Under the pieces are notes generated by a model. It saw nothing but the letters and a program-made list of their open reading frames with translations, did not search any database and was not told where the DNA came from. 11,862 nt of DNA from an uncultured Spirochaetales bacterium (GTDB lineage: Bacteria > Spirochaetota > Spirochaetia > Sphaerochaetales > Sphaerochaetaceae), in assembly GCA_947306375.1 (NCBI GenBank), contig CAMZGJ010000020.1, forward strand, positions 1-11,862, written 5' to 3'. Of this stretch, positions 1-6,272 are shown in pieces. Both the position numbers and the translations under genes were made by a program. The number at the start of each line of letters is the position of its first letter. Within the stretch, counting starts at the first letter, position 1.

Positions 1-2
1 TC

Positions 3-614
3 TCACCGCCCATCCTGCTTCTGTTCTTTGTCCGTTCCGGACTGAACTTCAAGCTGGACAGCCTGTTCACAACCTCCAGTTTCGGAGCACATCCCCTTGT
101 GCTCATAGGAGTGCTGTACTTCATAGTCAGAATCATAGGAAAGTACTTGGGAGCCTTTGCCGGCTGTCTTGCAACCGGCAAATCACACAAGGTGAGAAAC
201 TATCTGGGTCTTGCTCTCATTCCCCAGGCCGGTGTTGCCATAGGTCTTGCATCCATAGGCGCCAGAACCCTGGGAGGGGAGATGGGGCAGGCCCTTGAGA
301 CCATAATCCTTGCATCCAGCGTGCTGTATGAGATGATAGGACCGGCATGCGCCAAGCTGAGCCTGTACCTTTCTGGCTCATATTCCACAAAGCTTGAGGA
401 CCTGACGGATGTTGCGGAGACGGACCGCCGCGGCAAGCCCAGGTCTGAGTTTGAAATTCTTACTGAGAGAATCAAAAAGATACAGGAAGCCATTCCGGAG
501 TACTCCATTTCCGAGGAGAACGAGGAGGCCTTCCTTGAGGCTGCGGAGGAGAACCAGAGGTTCTTCGGCGGCAATATACACAGAATGCAGAGACACTTCG
601 GGAGGAAAAACTGA
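3..614 (+). CDS. Cation:proton antiporter, C-terminal part (5' truncated by window edge)
   Basis: An open frame enters from the left edge and runs 203 codons to a TGA at 612-614. The translation has membrane-segment style with antiporter-like motifs: SPPILLLFFVRSGLNFKLD near the edge, then a hydrophobic stretch ending GKYLGAFAGCLATG, then LGLALIPQAGVAIGLASIGA. This matches the last transmembrane part of the CPA family of Na+/H+ or K+/H+ exchangers (Kef/NhaP type), which swap monovalent cations for protons across the inner membrane. After the last membrane segment comes a charged cytoplasmic tail of about 80 residues rich in Glu and Lys, with no TrkA-N nucleotide-binding fold visible. The stop lies 2 bp before the next start, so it is probably co-transcribed with the MgtC-like gene. 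Ion specificity cannot be told from this fragment; family assignment is fairly secure. Confidence 0.85.
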   Translation, partial: SPPILLLFFVRSGLNFKLDSLFTTSSFGAHPLVLIGVLYFIVRIIGKYLGAFAGCLATGKSHKVRNYLGLALIPQAGVAIGLASIGARTLGGEMGQALETIILASSVLYEMIGPACAKLSLYLSGSYSTKLEDLTDVAETDRRGKPRSEFEILTERIKKIQEAIPEYSISEENEEAFLEAAEENQRFFGGNIHRMQRHFGRKN

Positions 615-616
615 AT

Positions 617-1348
617 ATGAGTATACTTAATGTTTCAGATCCTATAGCCGCCCTCATGGGCACCTGGTCAATCAATATCAATCTGGCATCAATCGGTCTG
701 AGAGTTGCCCTTTCAATGCTCTGTTCGGCAATTCTGGGCTGTGAGCGTGCATCAAAACGTCACACCGCCGGACTCAGGTCCTTCATCCTCATCTCCCTGT
801 CCGCAACTGCGGCCATGCTGATTGATCTTACCCTTGTTTTTTACACGGGAATTACAATCTTTATCATCTCGGCAGCCTCCGTTGTGGCCGTGGCGGTAAT
901 AAGCGTGAACTCGGTGCTCTTTTCTTCCAAGAGCCAGATAAAGGGCTTCACAACATCGGCAGGCCTTTGGGCCTGTGCAGTGCTTGGCCTTGCAATAGGT
1001 GCCGGGCTGTACAGCCTGTCCCTTATTCTCTTCCTGGCCCTGTACCTCTGCCTGTCCAAGTTTCCGTATTTTGAGCAGATTCTCAAGGACAGGAGCAACC
1101 ACTTTGAGGTCCACATTGAGCTTGCAAATCCCAAGAGCCTTCAGAGTTTTGTGACCACAATCCGTGAACTGGGTCTGAGGGTGGATGACATTGAGTCCAA
1201 CCCCGCCTATGCCAACTCCGGTCTGTCTGTTTACTCGGTTTCAATCTCAATCAAGAGCGATGAGCTTCGCAAGTACAAGTCTCACAAGGAAATAATTGCC
1301 GCAATAGCCACGCTTGAATACGTGCGCCACATTGAGGAAATGAACTGA
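617..1348 (+). CDS. MgtC/SapB family membrane protein with C-terminal ACT-like domain
   Basis: Protein of 243 residues. The N-terminal half (about residues 20-150) is hydrophobic and carries the MgtC/SapB signature: the ER pair at 43-44, HTAGLRSFILISLSA from 49, and KGFTTSAGLWACAVLGLAIG from 109. The C-terminal part (about 160-243) is soluble and alternates strand- and helix-like stretches, as in the ACT-like tail of MgtC. MgtC proteins are inner-membrane factors linked to growth at low Mg2+ and to control of membrane potential; many family members outside pathogens have no proven role. The start is supported by GGAGGA at 601-606, about ten bases ahead, inside the end of the antiporter gene. 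The next gene, rlmN, starts on the last base of this stop codon. Sitting behind a cation:proton antiporter suggests a role in ion or membrane-potential balance, which is inference. Confidence 0.88.
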   Translation: MSILNVSDPIAALMGTWSININLASIGLRVALSMLCSAILGCERASKRHTAGLRSFILISLSATAAMLIDLTLVFYTGITIFIISAASVVAVAVISVNSVLFSSKSQIKGFTTSAGLWACAVLGLAIGAGLYSLSLILFLALYLCLSKFPYFEQILKDRSNHFEVHIELANPKSLQSFVTTIRELGLRVDDIESNPAYANSGLSVYSVSISIKSDELRKYKSHKEIIAAIATLEYVRHIEEMN

Positions 1349-2370
1349 TGCATTCCCTTTATGCCCTGAGTCCGTCTCAGATTGCACAAGCCCTGGGCCT
1401 GGCGAAGGCTTATCAGGGCCGTCAGATTTACACTTGGCTCAGCCGGGGTGTGACCTCCTGGCAGGACATGACAGATCTGCCGCTTGTCCTGCGTGACAGG
1501 CTTGTCTCGGAAAATGTCCCCATCCTTTCCACCTCCGTGATTGATGTTCAGACAGACAGCGACGGTGCGTGCAAGCTTGCCCTGAGGCTTCATGACTCAA
1601 ACGTTGTGGAGTGCGTTCTTCTGACTGACAGGGAAGGTGAGTTCACCGCATGTCTTTCCAGCCAGGTGGGCTGTGCCATGGGTTGTGCTTTCTGCCGCAC
1701 CGGCACACTCAGGCTTACCAGGAACCTGGAGGCCTTTGAGATAACCGAGCAGTTCATTCAGCTTCAGAAACAGGCTCCTGCAAAGATTACACATGTTGTT
1801 TTCATGGGAATGGGGGAGCCCATGGCAAACCTTGACAATGTGCTTAAGGCAATTGAGTTTCTCCATGACCCCAAAGGTCTGAACATAAGCCACAGACGCA
1901 TAACAGTCTCAACCTGCGGTGTTGCAAGCGGCATAGACAGACTCTCGGAATCCGGCGTGCCTGTAAAACTTGCAGTCTCCCTTGTTGCCGCCACAGATGA
2001 GAAGAGAAGCGCCCTCATGCCTGTGAACAGGACCTTCAATCTGTCTGTCCTGCGCTCCTCCCTGGTGCGTTTTCAGCAGAAGAACTCAAGGCGCTTTACC
2101 TTTGAATACTGCATGATTCCCGGGGAGAACATCTCTTCTTCAGATGCCTCCGCCCTTGCCGGTTTCTGCAGGAACCTGGAGGTGATTGTGAACCTTATTC
2201 CGTTCAATCCCTGCCCTGAGCTTCCATTCAGAAGTCCCACAAAGCAGGAAATCCGTGAGTTTACAACAGAACTGGACAGGCTAGGTGTGCCCTATACCAT
2301 CAGGATAAGCCGCGGCCGGACAATACGCGGAGCCTGCGGCCAGCTTGCCGGTAAGTACAAGACAGTCTGA
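1348..2370 (+). CDS. rlmN: Dual-specificity 23S rRNA (A2503) / tRNA (A37) C2-methyltransferase RlmN
   Basis: A 340-residue radical SAM enzyme that in the RlmN family methylates C2 of A2503 in 23S rRNA and of A37 in some tRNAs. The iron-sulfur motif CAMGCAFC places cluster cysteines at 109, 113 and 116. Cys102 lies seven residues upstream, as in E. coli RlmN (CxSSQVGC). Cys330 in RGACGQLAGK is the residue that carries the transient methyl group. MGMGEPMANLDNV (153-165) is the SAM-binding GEP region. Length and the short, ordinary N-terminal domain fit RlmN better than the resistance enzyme Cfr, though the two are close relatives and sequence alone by eye cannot exclude odd specificity. Its ATG overlaps the preceding TGA by one base, with GAGGA at 1334-1338 as the ribosome site, so it is translationally coupled to the MgtC-like gene. 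The stop lies 7 bp from the end of a convergent gene, with no terminator between. Confidence 0.95.
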   Translation: MHSLYALSPSQIAQALGLAKAYQGRQIYTWLSRGVTSWQDMTDLPLVLRDRLVSENVPILSTSVIDVQTDSDGACKLALRLHDSNVVECVLLTDREGEFTACLSSQVGCAMGCAFCRTGTLRLTRNLEAFEITEQFIQLQKQAPAKITHVVFMGMGEPMANLDNVLKAIEFLHDPKGLNISHRRITVSTCGVASGIDRLSESGVPVKLAVSLVAATDEKRSALMPVNRTFNLSVLRSSLVRFQQKNSRRFTFEYCMIPGENISSSDASALAGFCRNLEVIVNLIPFNPCPELPFRSPTKQEIREFTTELDRLGVPYTIRISRGRTIRGACGQLAGKYKTV

Positions 2371-2377
2371 TTATTCA

Positions 2378-3175
2378 TTATTTGAAGAAGGTCTTTATCA
2401 GTTTTTTGATATGCTCAGTGTCCAGAGGGTTATCCTTTGTCTCAAATGACATAATCAGGTTTATTCCCTGGATATACCCGCTGTTTTCATAATCTTTTAT
2501 CTTTTCCAGGTTTTTGAATCTGTACTCGGGGTCATCCATCATCCCAAAATGCTCAAAAAGATATTCCCTGCCCGTTCTCGTGTTGAGAACCGTGAAATCA
2601 GGGTATTTTATCGTTTTATTCTTAAGCATCACCGGTCTCTCATATTCATAGGGTATGCCATCCCTGTAAAGCATGTTGGCTATTATCAGCTCGCTCTTTG
2701 ATCTCACATACTCACCCCTGTCGGTTTTGTTTTCATAACTGATTTCATACGAGCTGCGCCGGGCATATTTCCCTTTCCTGTAAAAACTCTCGATCATCTC
2801 CTTTTCCCCGTACAGTCTGGGTGTTGCAAACTTTTTCACAGGCTCCGGAAGTTCTTCAAAGATTGCCTTGCCGTCACGGACTTTTCCGAGTAGTACTGCA
2901 ATCTTTTCCAGCTTGTCTATCTCTTTGGGCAGTTTGTTTTCCAGTTTATCAAGGAACCTCTCCTGACAATACTCTCTTAAAACCTTCTCTTCTCTGCAAC
3001 TTATATATCTTGATTCTTTCCTTTGTCGGTTTTTCAGGTAATACCGGATATAGCTTTTTTCCGTTTTGAAAATCAGATACTCGGTTGGTCTCTTTCTGTT
3101 CTGAATCCGCTGCAGCTCTTCTTTTAACAGCAAAATTCCGGCTTTGAGTGTTTCTACAACAGTTTTAAACTCCAT
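2378..3175 (-). CDS. Uncharacterised protein with PD-(D/E)XK nuclease-like C-terminal domain
   Basis: Protein of 265 residues. The first half (to about 110) is charged, Lys/Glu-rich and helical. The second half resembles a PD-(D/E)XK nuclease fold: RSKSELIIANMLY with Glu162, YPDF with Asp193, and FEHFGMMDDPEYR with Glu208. The usual Lys of the third motif is replaced by His-Phe (E-H-F). Similar E...PDF...EHFG proteins of unknown role are, from memory, common in gut Firmicutes. I chose the ATG at 3175 because GAGAGGGG lies about five bases ahead (3181-3188); an in-frame GTG at 3211 falls inside a palindromic repeat and has no ribosome site. The gene is visibly richer in A/T and uses AAA and GAA codons more than its neighbours, so horizontal gain is plausible. 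It is alone on its strand, convergent with rlmN at 7 bp. The nuclease role is inferred from motifs only. Confidence 0.75.
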   Translation of the reverse strand: MEFKTVVETLKAGILLLKEELQRIQNRKRPTEYLIFKTEKSYIRYYLKNRQRKESRYISCREEKVLREYCQERFLDKLENKLPKEIDKLEKIAVLLGKVRDGKAIFEELPEPVKKFATPRLYGEKEMIESFYRKGKYARRSSYEISYENKTDRGEYVRSKSELIIANMLYRDGIPYEYERPVMLKNKTIKYPDFTVLNTRTGREYLFEHFGMMDDPEYRFKNLEKIKDYENSGYIQGINLIMSFETKDNPLDTEHIKKLIKTFFK

Positions 3176-3196
3176 TATAACCCCTCTCAATTCCAA

Positions 3197-3279
3197 GTTC
3201 CGCCTGAGCACCGGTTTTTATTCTCCCCAGGTAGAACAGTTCCGCCTGGAGACCAAAAATAATTCATCCAAGCAGAACT
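3197..3279. repeat. Tandem palindromic repeat, locus A (two units of about 42 bp)
   Basis: Two head-to-tail units begin with GTTCCGCCTG at 3197 and 3239, 42 bp apart. Each ends in an inverted partner of that arm (CAGGTAGAAC at 3228-3237, CAAGCAGAAC at 3269-3278), so each unit can fold into a hairpin with a 10-bp imperfect stem and a loop of about 20 bases. Where the units meet, the two arms form a near-palindrome centred on one base. Locus B near 8152 has the same layout and period. The array sits between the divergent nuclease-like gene and the TrpXYZ operon, starting 22 bp ahead of the former's ATG, so it may lie in its leader. Confidence 0.8.
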
Positions 3280-3307
3280 TCATTCCAATCAGAAAAATTT
3301 TTTGGTC

Positions 3308-3325
3308 CCCATATATAGTTATGGG
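3308..3325. repeat. Short inverted repeat in the 3176-3482 intergenic region
   Basis: CCCATA (3308-3313) and TATGGG (3320-3325) are a perfect 6-bp inverted repeat with a 6-base loop. No T-run follows on either strand, so it does not look like an intrinsic terminator. Function unknown; it may be chance in AT-rich DNA. Confidence 0.4.
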
Positions 3326-3363
3326 CGCAAACCCTCGTTTTCCCCTGACGTTTTTTTCGGATT

Positions 3364-3390
3364 TTTAAAGAAAAAAGCAATTTCTTTAAA
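3364..3390. repeat. Perfect 10-bp inverted repeat upstream of the trpX-type promoter
   Basis: TTTAAAGAAA (3364-3373) and TTTCTTTAAA (3381-3390) are perfect reverse complements with a 7-base loop. The element ends 6 bp before the -35 hexamer at 3397. It has no GC-rich stem, so termination is unlikely; a protein-binding site or upstream promoter element is possible. Confidence 0.6.
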
Positions 3391-3391
3391 G

Positions 3392-3405
3392 AAGTGTTGA
3401 CACTT
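3392..3405. promoter_or_regulatory. Candidate operator overlapping the -35 box
   Basis: AAGTGT (3392-3397) and ACACTT (3400-3405) are a perfect inverted repeat with a 2-base centre, covering the whole -35 hexamer of the promoter at 3397-3425. A dimeric repressor bound here would block polymerase. It does not resemble the E. coli trp operator core, so no regulator can be named. Six-bp arms could arise by chance. Confidence 0.45.
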
Positions 3406-3425
3406 GTTTCTGTTTACAGTAACAT
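3397..3425 (+). promoter_or_regulatory. Sigma-70-type promoter of the TrpXYZ-type operon
   Basis: TTGACA (3397-3402), a 17-bp spacer, then TAACAT (3420-3425). The -35 is a perfect consensus and the spacing ideal. A transcript would start near 3432 and have a leader of about 50 bases before the ATG at 3483, which is preceded by GGAG (3473-3476). Confidence 0.65.
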
Positions 3426-3482
3426 GACCATGGATTTGTTCTTTTGTATAGAAACAAAACAGTACAAACCATGGAGAATAAT

Positions 3483-4523
3483 ATGAAAAAGACATTATCC
3501 TTAGTACTAATCACACTTCTCGCACTCACAGTGCTTCTTGCAGGCTGCACAAAGAAGGCAGACGCACAGGCCGCCCCCGCCGGGGTCAGGACCTACAAGG
3601 TCGGAATCTGCAACTTCGTTGACGACGCATCACTGAACCAGATTGTTGACAACATAAATAGCAGGCTTGCTGAAATAGAGAAGGCTGAGAACGTGAAGTT
3701 TGACATTCTGTATGACAATTGCAACGCAGATGCAAACGTGCTGAACCAGATAATTGCAAATTTCATCTCCAATAAGGTTGACCTGATGATAGGTGTTGCA
3801 ACCCCGGTTGCAATGGCCATGCAGAGCGCAACTGAAGAGAACAAAATACCGGTCGTATTTGCCGCAGTATCAGACCCCGTGGGAAGCGGAGTGGTTTCCT
3901 CAATTGAGGCCCCCGGCGCAAACATTACCGGAACATCTGATTTCCTTGACAGCAACGCCGTGTTCAACCTCATCTTTGCACTCAATCCTTCAATCAGGAC
4001 AGTTGGACTCCTTTATGACGTAGGGCAGGATGCCTCAACAACACCCATTGCCGCTGCAAAACAGATTCTCGGCCAGAGGGGCGTGAAGTACATTGAACGC
4101 ACCGGAACAACAGTAGATGAGGTTGTCCTTGCAGCACAGGCCCTTATTTCAGACAAGGTTGAGGCAGTTTTCACACCTACAGACAACACAATAATGACTG
4201 CAGAGCTTTCAATTTATGAAGCTTTTGCAAAGGCCGGAATTCCCCACTACACAGGTGCGGACTCCTTTGCCCTCAACGGAGCATTCCTGGGCTACGGAGT
4301 AGACTACGCAAACCTGGGACGTGAGACGGCATCAATGGCAGCGGATATACTGATCAACAAACTTGACCCGGGCAAGACCCCCGTAAGGACATTTGACAAC
4401 GGAACAGCCACAGTCAACATTGAGACTGCAGCTGCCATGGGTTACAAGTATGATGACGTTGCCAAGGTGTTTGCTCCTTACTGCACAAAGGTGCAGAGCA
4501 TAAAGACCGCAGAGAGTTTCTGA
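3483..4523 (+). CDS. ABC transporter substrate-binding lipoprotein, TrpX type
   Basis: A 346-residue receptor of the ABC_sub_bind family (the TrpX group), which captures an amino acid or similar small ligand outside the membrane and hands it to the permease encoded next. Residues 1-22 form a lipoprotein signal peptide with lipobox LAGC; Cys22 would be lipid-modified. The mature protein starts with a short linker, then two periplasmic-binding lobes with family motifs GVATPVA (104-110), VFAAVSDPVG (125-134), NITGTSD (147-153) and PTDNTI (231-236). I chose the ATG at 3483 because GGAG lies six bases ahead and the signal peptide then begins MKKTLSL; an upstream in-frame TTG at 3444 would add 13 residues without a ribosome site. 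The stop is 1 bp before the permease start. TrpX proteins in streptococci serve tryptophan uptake; the ligand here is not proven and could be another aromatic compound. Confidence 0.9.
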   Translation: MKKTLSLVLITLLALTVLLAGCTKKADAQAAPAGVRTYKVGICNFVDDASLNQIVDNINSRLAEIEKAENVKFDILYDNCNADANVLNQIIANFISNKVDLMIGVATPVAMAMQSATEENKIPVVFAAVSDPVGSGVVSSIEAPGANITGTSDFLDSNAVFNLIFALNPSIRTVGLLYDVGQDASTTPIAAAKQILGQRGVKYIERTGTTVDEVVLAAQALISDKVEAVFTPTDNTIMTAELSIYEAFAKAGIPHYTGADSFALNGAFLGYGVDYANLGRETASMAADILINKLDPGKTPVRTFDNGTATVNIETAAAMGYKYDDVAKVFAPYCTKVQSIKTAESF

Positions 4524-4524
4524 T

Positions 4525-5430
4525 ATGGACATTATTATCACCGCACTTGAGCTGGGACTGATCAGTTCTCTGACAGTCCTGGCACTTTATCTGAGCTATT
4601 CAATGCTCAGTGTATGTGACCTCTCCACTGACGGCTGCTTCACACTCGGAGCAGCCGTAGGTGCTGTTACAGCCCTTGCAGGTCACCCGCTTCTGGCCGT
4701 TCCCGCGGCAATGTGCGCAGGTCTGCTTTCAGGTCTTGTCACAGCCCTTCTTCAGACCTATCTGGGAGTTCCCAGCCTGCTTGCTGGAATTGTGGTAAAC
4801 ACCGGTCTTTATTCAATCAACATAGCAATAATGGGCAACACGGCCCTCCTGAACCTCAACAAGACCGAAACAATCTTCACAAAGGCAAGAACCCTAATGC
4901 AGGGCACCTTCATGGCCTCCCAGTACAAACTGGCCGTCATAGTTTTCTTTGTGATTCTTGTGATAGTATTTCTGTCCTTTTTCCTCAAAACCCGTCTGGG
5001 TCTTGCAATAAGGGCAACCGGAGACAACCGCGCAATGGTGCGCTCCTCCTCAATCAACCCCTTTATGACAACCATTGTTGGCCTGTGCATCTCCAACTCA
5101 TTCACAGGTCTCTCAGGCTGCTTTCTTGCAATGTACCAGCGCTCGGCAAATGTGACTATAGGTTCGGGCATGGTGACAATTGCCCTTGCGTCCCTGCTTA
5201 TAGGAAACTCTTTCCTCTCAAAGACGCAGAACATAACAATAAAGGCAGTGGGCGCGGTTCTGGGAGCCTTCCTGTTCCGCCTGGTATACACGGTGGCACT
5301 CAGGCTCAACATGCCGGCCTCAATGCTCAGGCTTGTCTCTGCGGTGATAGTTGTAATTGCCATTTCGGCTCCCTACCTGCGTGACAGATTTCCGGAATTC
5401 AAGCGCAGATTTGAGAACAGGAGGGCCTGA
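4525..5430 (+). CDS. ABC transporter permease, TrpY type
   Basis: A 301-residue, very hydrophobic inner-membrane protein with about eight or nine predicted membrane segments. The loop KTRLGLAIRATGDN (155-168), followed by a segment with GLCISNSFTGLSGCFLAMYQ (186-205), is typical of this permease group and includes the coupling region that contacts the ATPase. GVPSLLAGIVVNTGLYSIN (81-99) is another family-like stretch. The C-terminus is a short basic tail (RDRFPEFKRRFENRR) in the cytoplasm. It starts 1 bp after the receptor gene's stop with only a weak AGAG ribosome site, so translation is probably coupled. It forms the channel of the importer with the lipoprotein receptor and the ATPase encoded on each side. 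Family is secure, substrate unknown. Confidence 0.9.
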   Translation: MDIIITALELGLISSLTVLALYLSYSMLSVCDLSTDGCFTLGAAVGAVTALAGHPLLAVPAAMCAGLLSGLVTALLQTYLGVPSLLAGIVVNTGLYSINIAIMGNTALLNLNKTETIFTKARTLMQGTFMASQYKLAVIVFFVILVIVFLSFFLKTRLGLAIRATGDNRAMVRSSSINPFMTTIVGLCISNSFTGLSGCFLAMYQRSANVTIGSGMVTIALASLLIGNSFLSKTQNITIKAVGAVLGAFLFRLVYTVALRLNMPASMLRLVSAVIVVIAISAPYLRDRFPEFKRRFENRRA

Positions 5431-5432
5431 AC

Positions 5433-6242
5433 ATGAGCACAGTAAAAACCGGTGCAATGCTTGAGTTAAAAAAAGTATCAAAAACCTTCAACGCAGGAAC
5501 TCCGGACTCAAAGAAGGCCCTGGACAACCTGGACCTCAGCGTTCAGAAGGGGGATTTCATAACCATAATAGGGGCAAACGGTGCGGGCAAGTCCTCCCTG
5601 TTCAACGCAATCTGCGGAACATTTCTCACTGACAGCGGAAGCATAATTCTTGACGGGAAGGACATAACCTTCCTGGCAGATCATAAGCGCGCCAAGTCAA
5701 TAGGCCGCCTGTTCCAGGATCCCATGATGGGCAGTGCCCCCGGCATGACAATTGAAGAGAATCTTGCTCTTGCCGCAGGACGCGGAGGCTGGCTCAGCAG
5801 AATCTCCAAGGCGGAGAGACAGGACTTCAGAGACCGGCTTGCAGTGCTGGATCTGGGACTTGAGGACAAGATGGGAAGCAGGGTAGGCCAGCTTTCCGGC
5901 GGCCAGAGACAGGCCCTGACCCTTCTCATGGCAACAATCAATCCTCCCAAGGTCCTCCTTCTGGATGAGCACACCGCCGCCCTGGACCCCGGAACATCCG
6001 AGAAGGTGCTTAACCTCACAAAGAGCATAGTGGAAAGCCAGAACCTGACCTGCCTTATGATTACCCACAACATGCAGAGCGCCATTGATCTGGGAAACAG
6101 GATTCTCATGATGGACGGCGGAAAGATAATTACCGACATAAGAGGGAACGAGAAGAAGAACCTTACCGTCAGCGCGCTGCTCAAGGCCTTCAGGGAAAAG
6201 AAAGGCGTAGAACTTTCCAATGACAGAATGCTGATGATTTGA
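5433..6242 (+). CDS. ABC transporter ATP-binding protein, TrpZ type
   Basis: A 269-residue ABC ATPase that powers the importer encoded by the two preceding genes. Visible motifs: Walker A GANGAGKSS (47-55, Lys53), Q-loop LFQDPMMG (Gln95), ABC signature LSGGQRQ (154-160), Walker B VLLLDEHTAALDP with Asp178 and catalytic Glu179, and the switch His212 in MITHN. The DEHTAALDP version of Walker B is typical of the TrpZ-like group. The ribosome site AGGAGGG ends about six bases before the ATG and lies within the last codons of the permease gene; the gap is 2 bp. The three genes form a single operon. All catalytic residues are present, so the protein should be active. Confidence 0.93.
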   Translation: MSTVKTGAMLELKKVSKTFNAGTPDSKKALDNLDLSVQKGDFITIIGANGAGKSSLFNAICGTFLTDSGSIILDGKDITFLADHKRAKSIGRLFQDPMMGSAPGMTIEENLALAAGRGGWLSRISKAERQDFRDRLAVLDLGLEDKMGSRVGQLSGGQRQALTLLMATINPPKVLLLDEHTAALDPGTSEKVLNLTKSIVESQNLTCLMITHNMQSAIDLGNRILMMDGGKIITDIRGNEKKNLTVSALLKAFREKKGVELSNDRMLMI

Positions 6243-6272
6243 TATCATTTTCTGACCGGTAGGAGGAACCTT

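Noticed and set aside
1348-2370. Cfr-type antibiotic-resistance methyltransferase
   Set aside because: Length, N-terminal domain and the CxSSQVGC and GACGQLAGK contexts match RlmN, and the gene is embedded in a housekeeping operon with no mobile element near it.
3197-3279. CRISPR array (regular units with inverted arms)
   Set aside because: Only two units per locus, arms of 10 bp with no long identical repeat, loops related between loci and not unique like spacers, and no cas genes in the window.
3308-3325. Transcription terminator upstream of the TrpXYZ operon
   Set aside because: The 6-bp stem is short and has no T-run on either strand.
5272-5284. Another copy of the repeat arm (CTGTTCCGCCTG) inside the permease gene
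   Set aside because: It encodes Leu-Phe-Arg-Leu in a conserved part of the protein, and there is no paired inverted arm at the expected distance, so coincidence of common codons is the simplest reading.
4713-5384. Alternative 223-codon plus-strand frame inside the permease gene
   Set aside because: The permease frame has membrane segments and family motifs, and this shifted frame gives a Cys/Ser/Asn-rich sequence of low plausibility.
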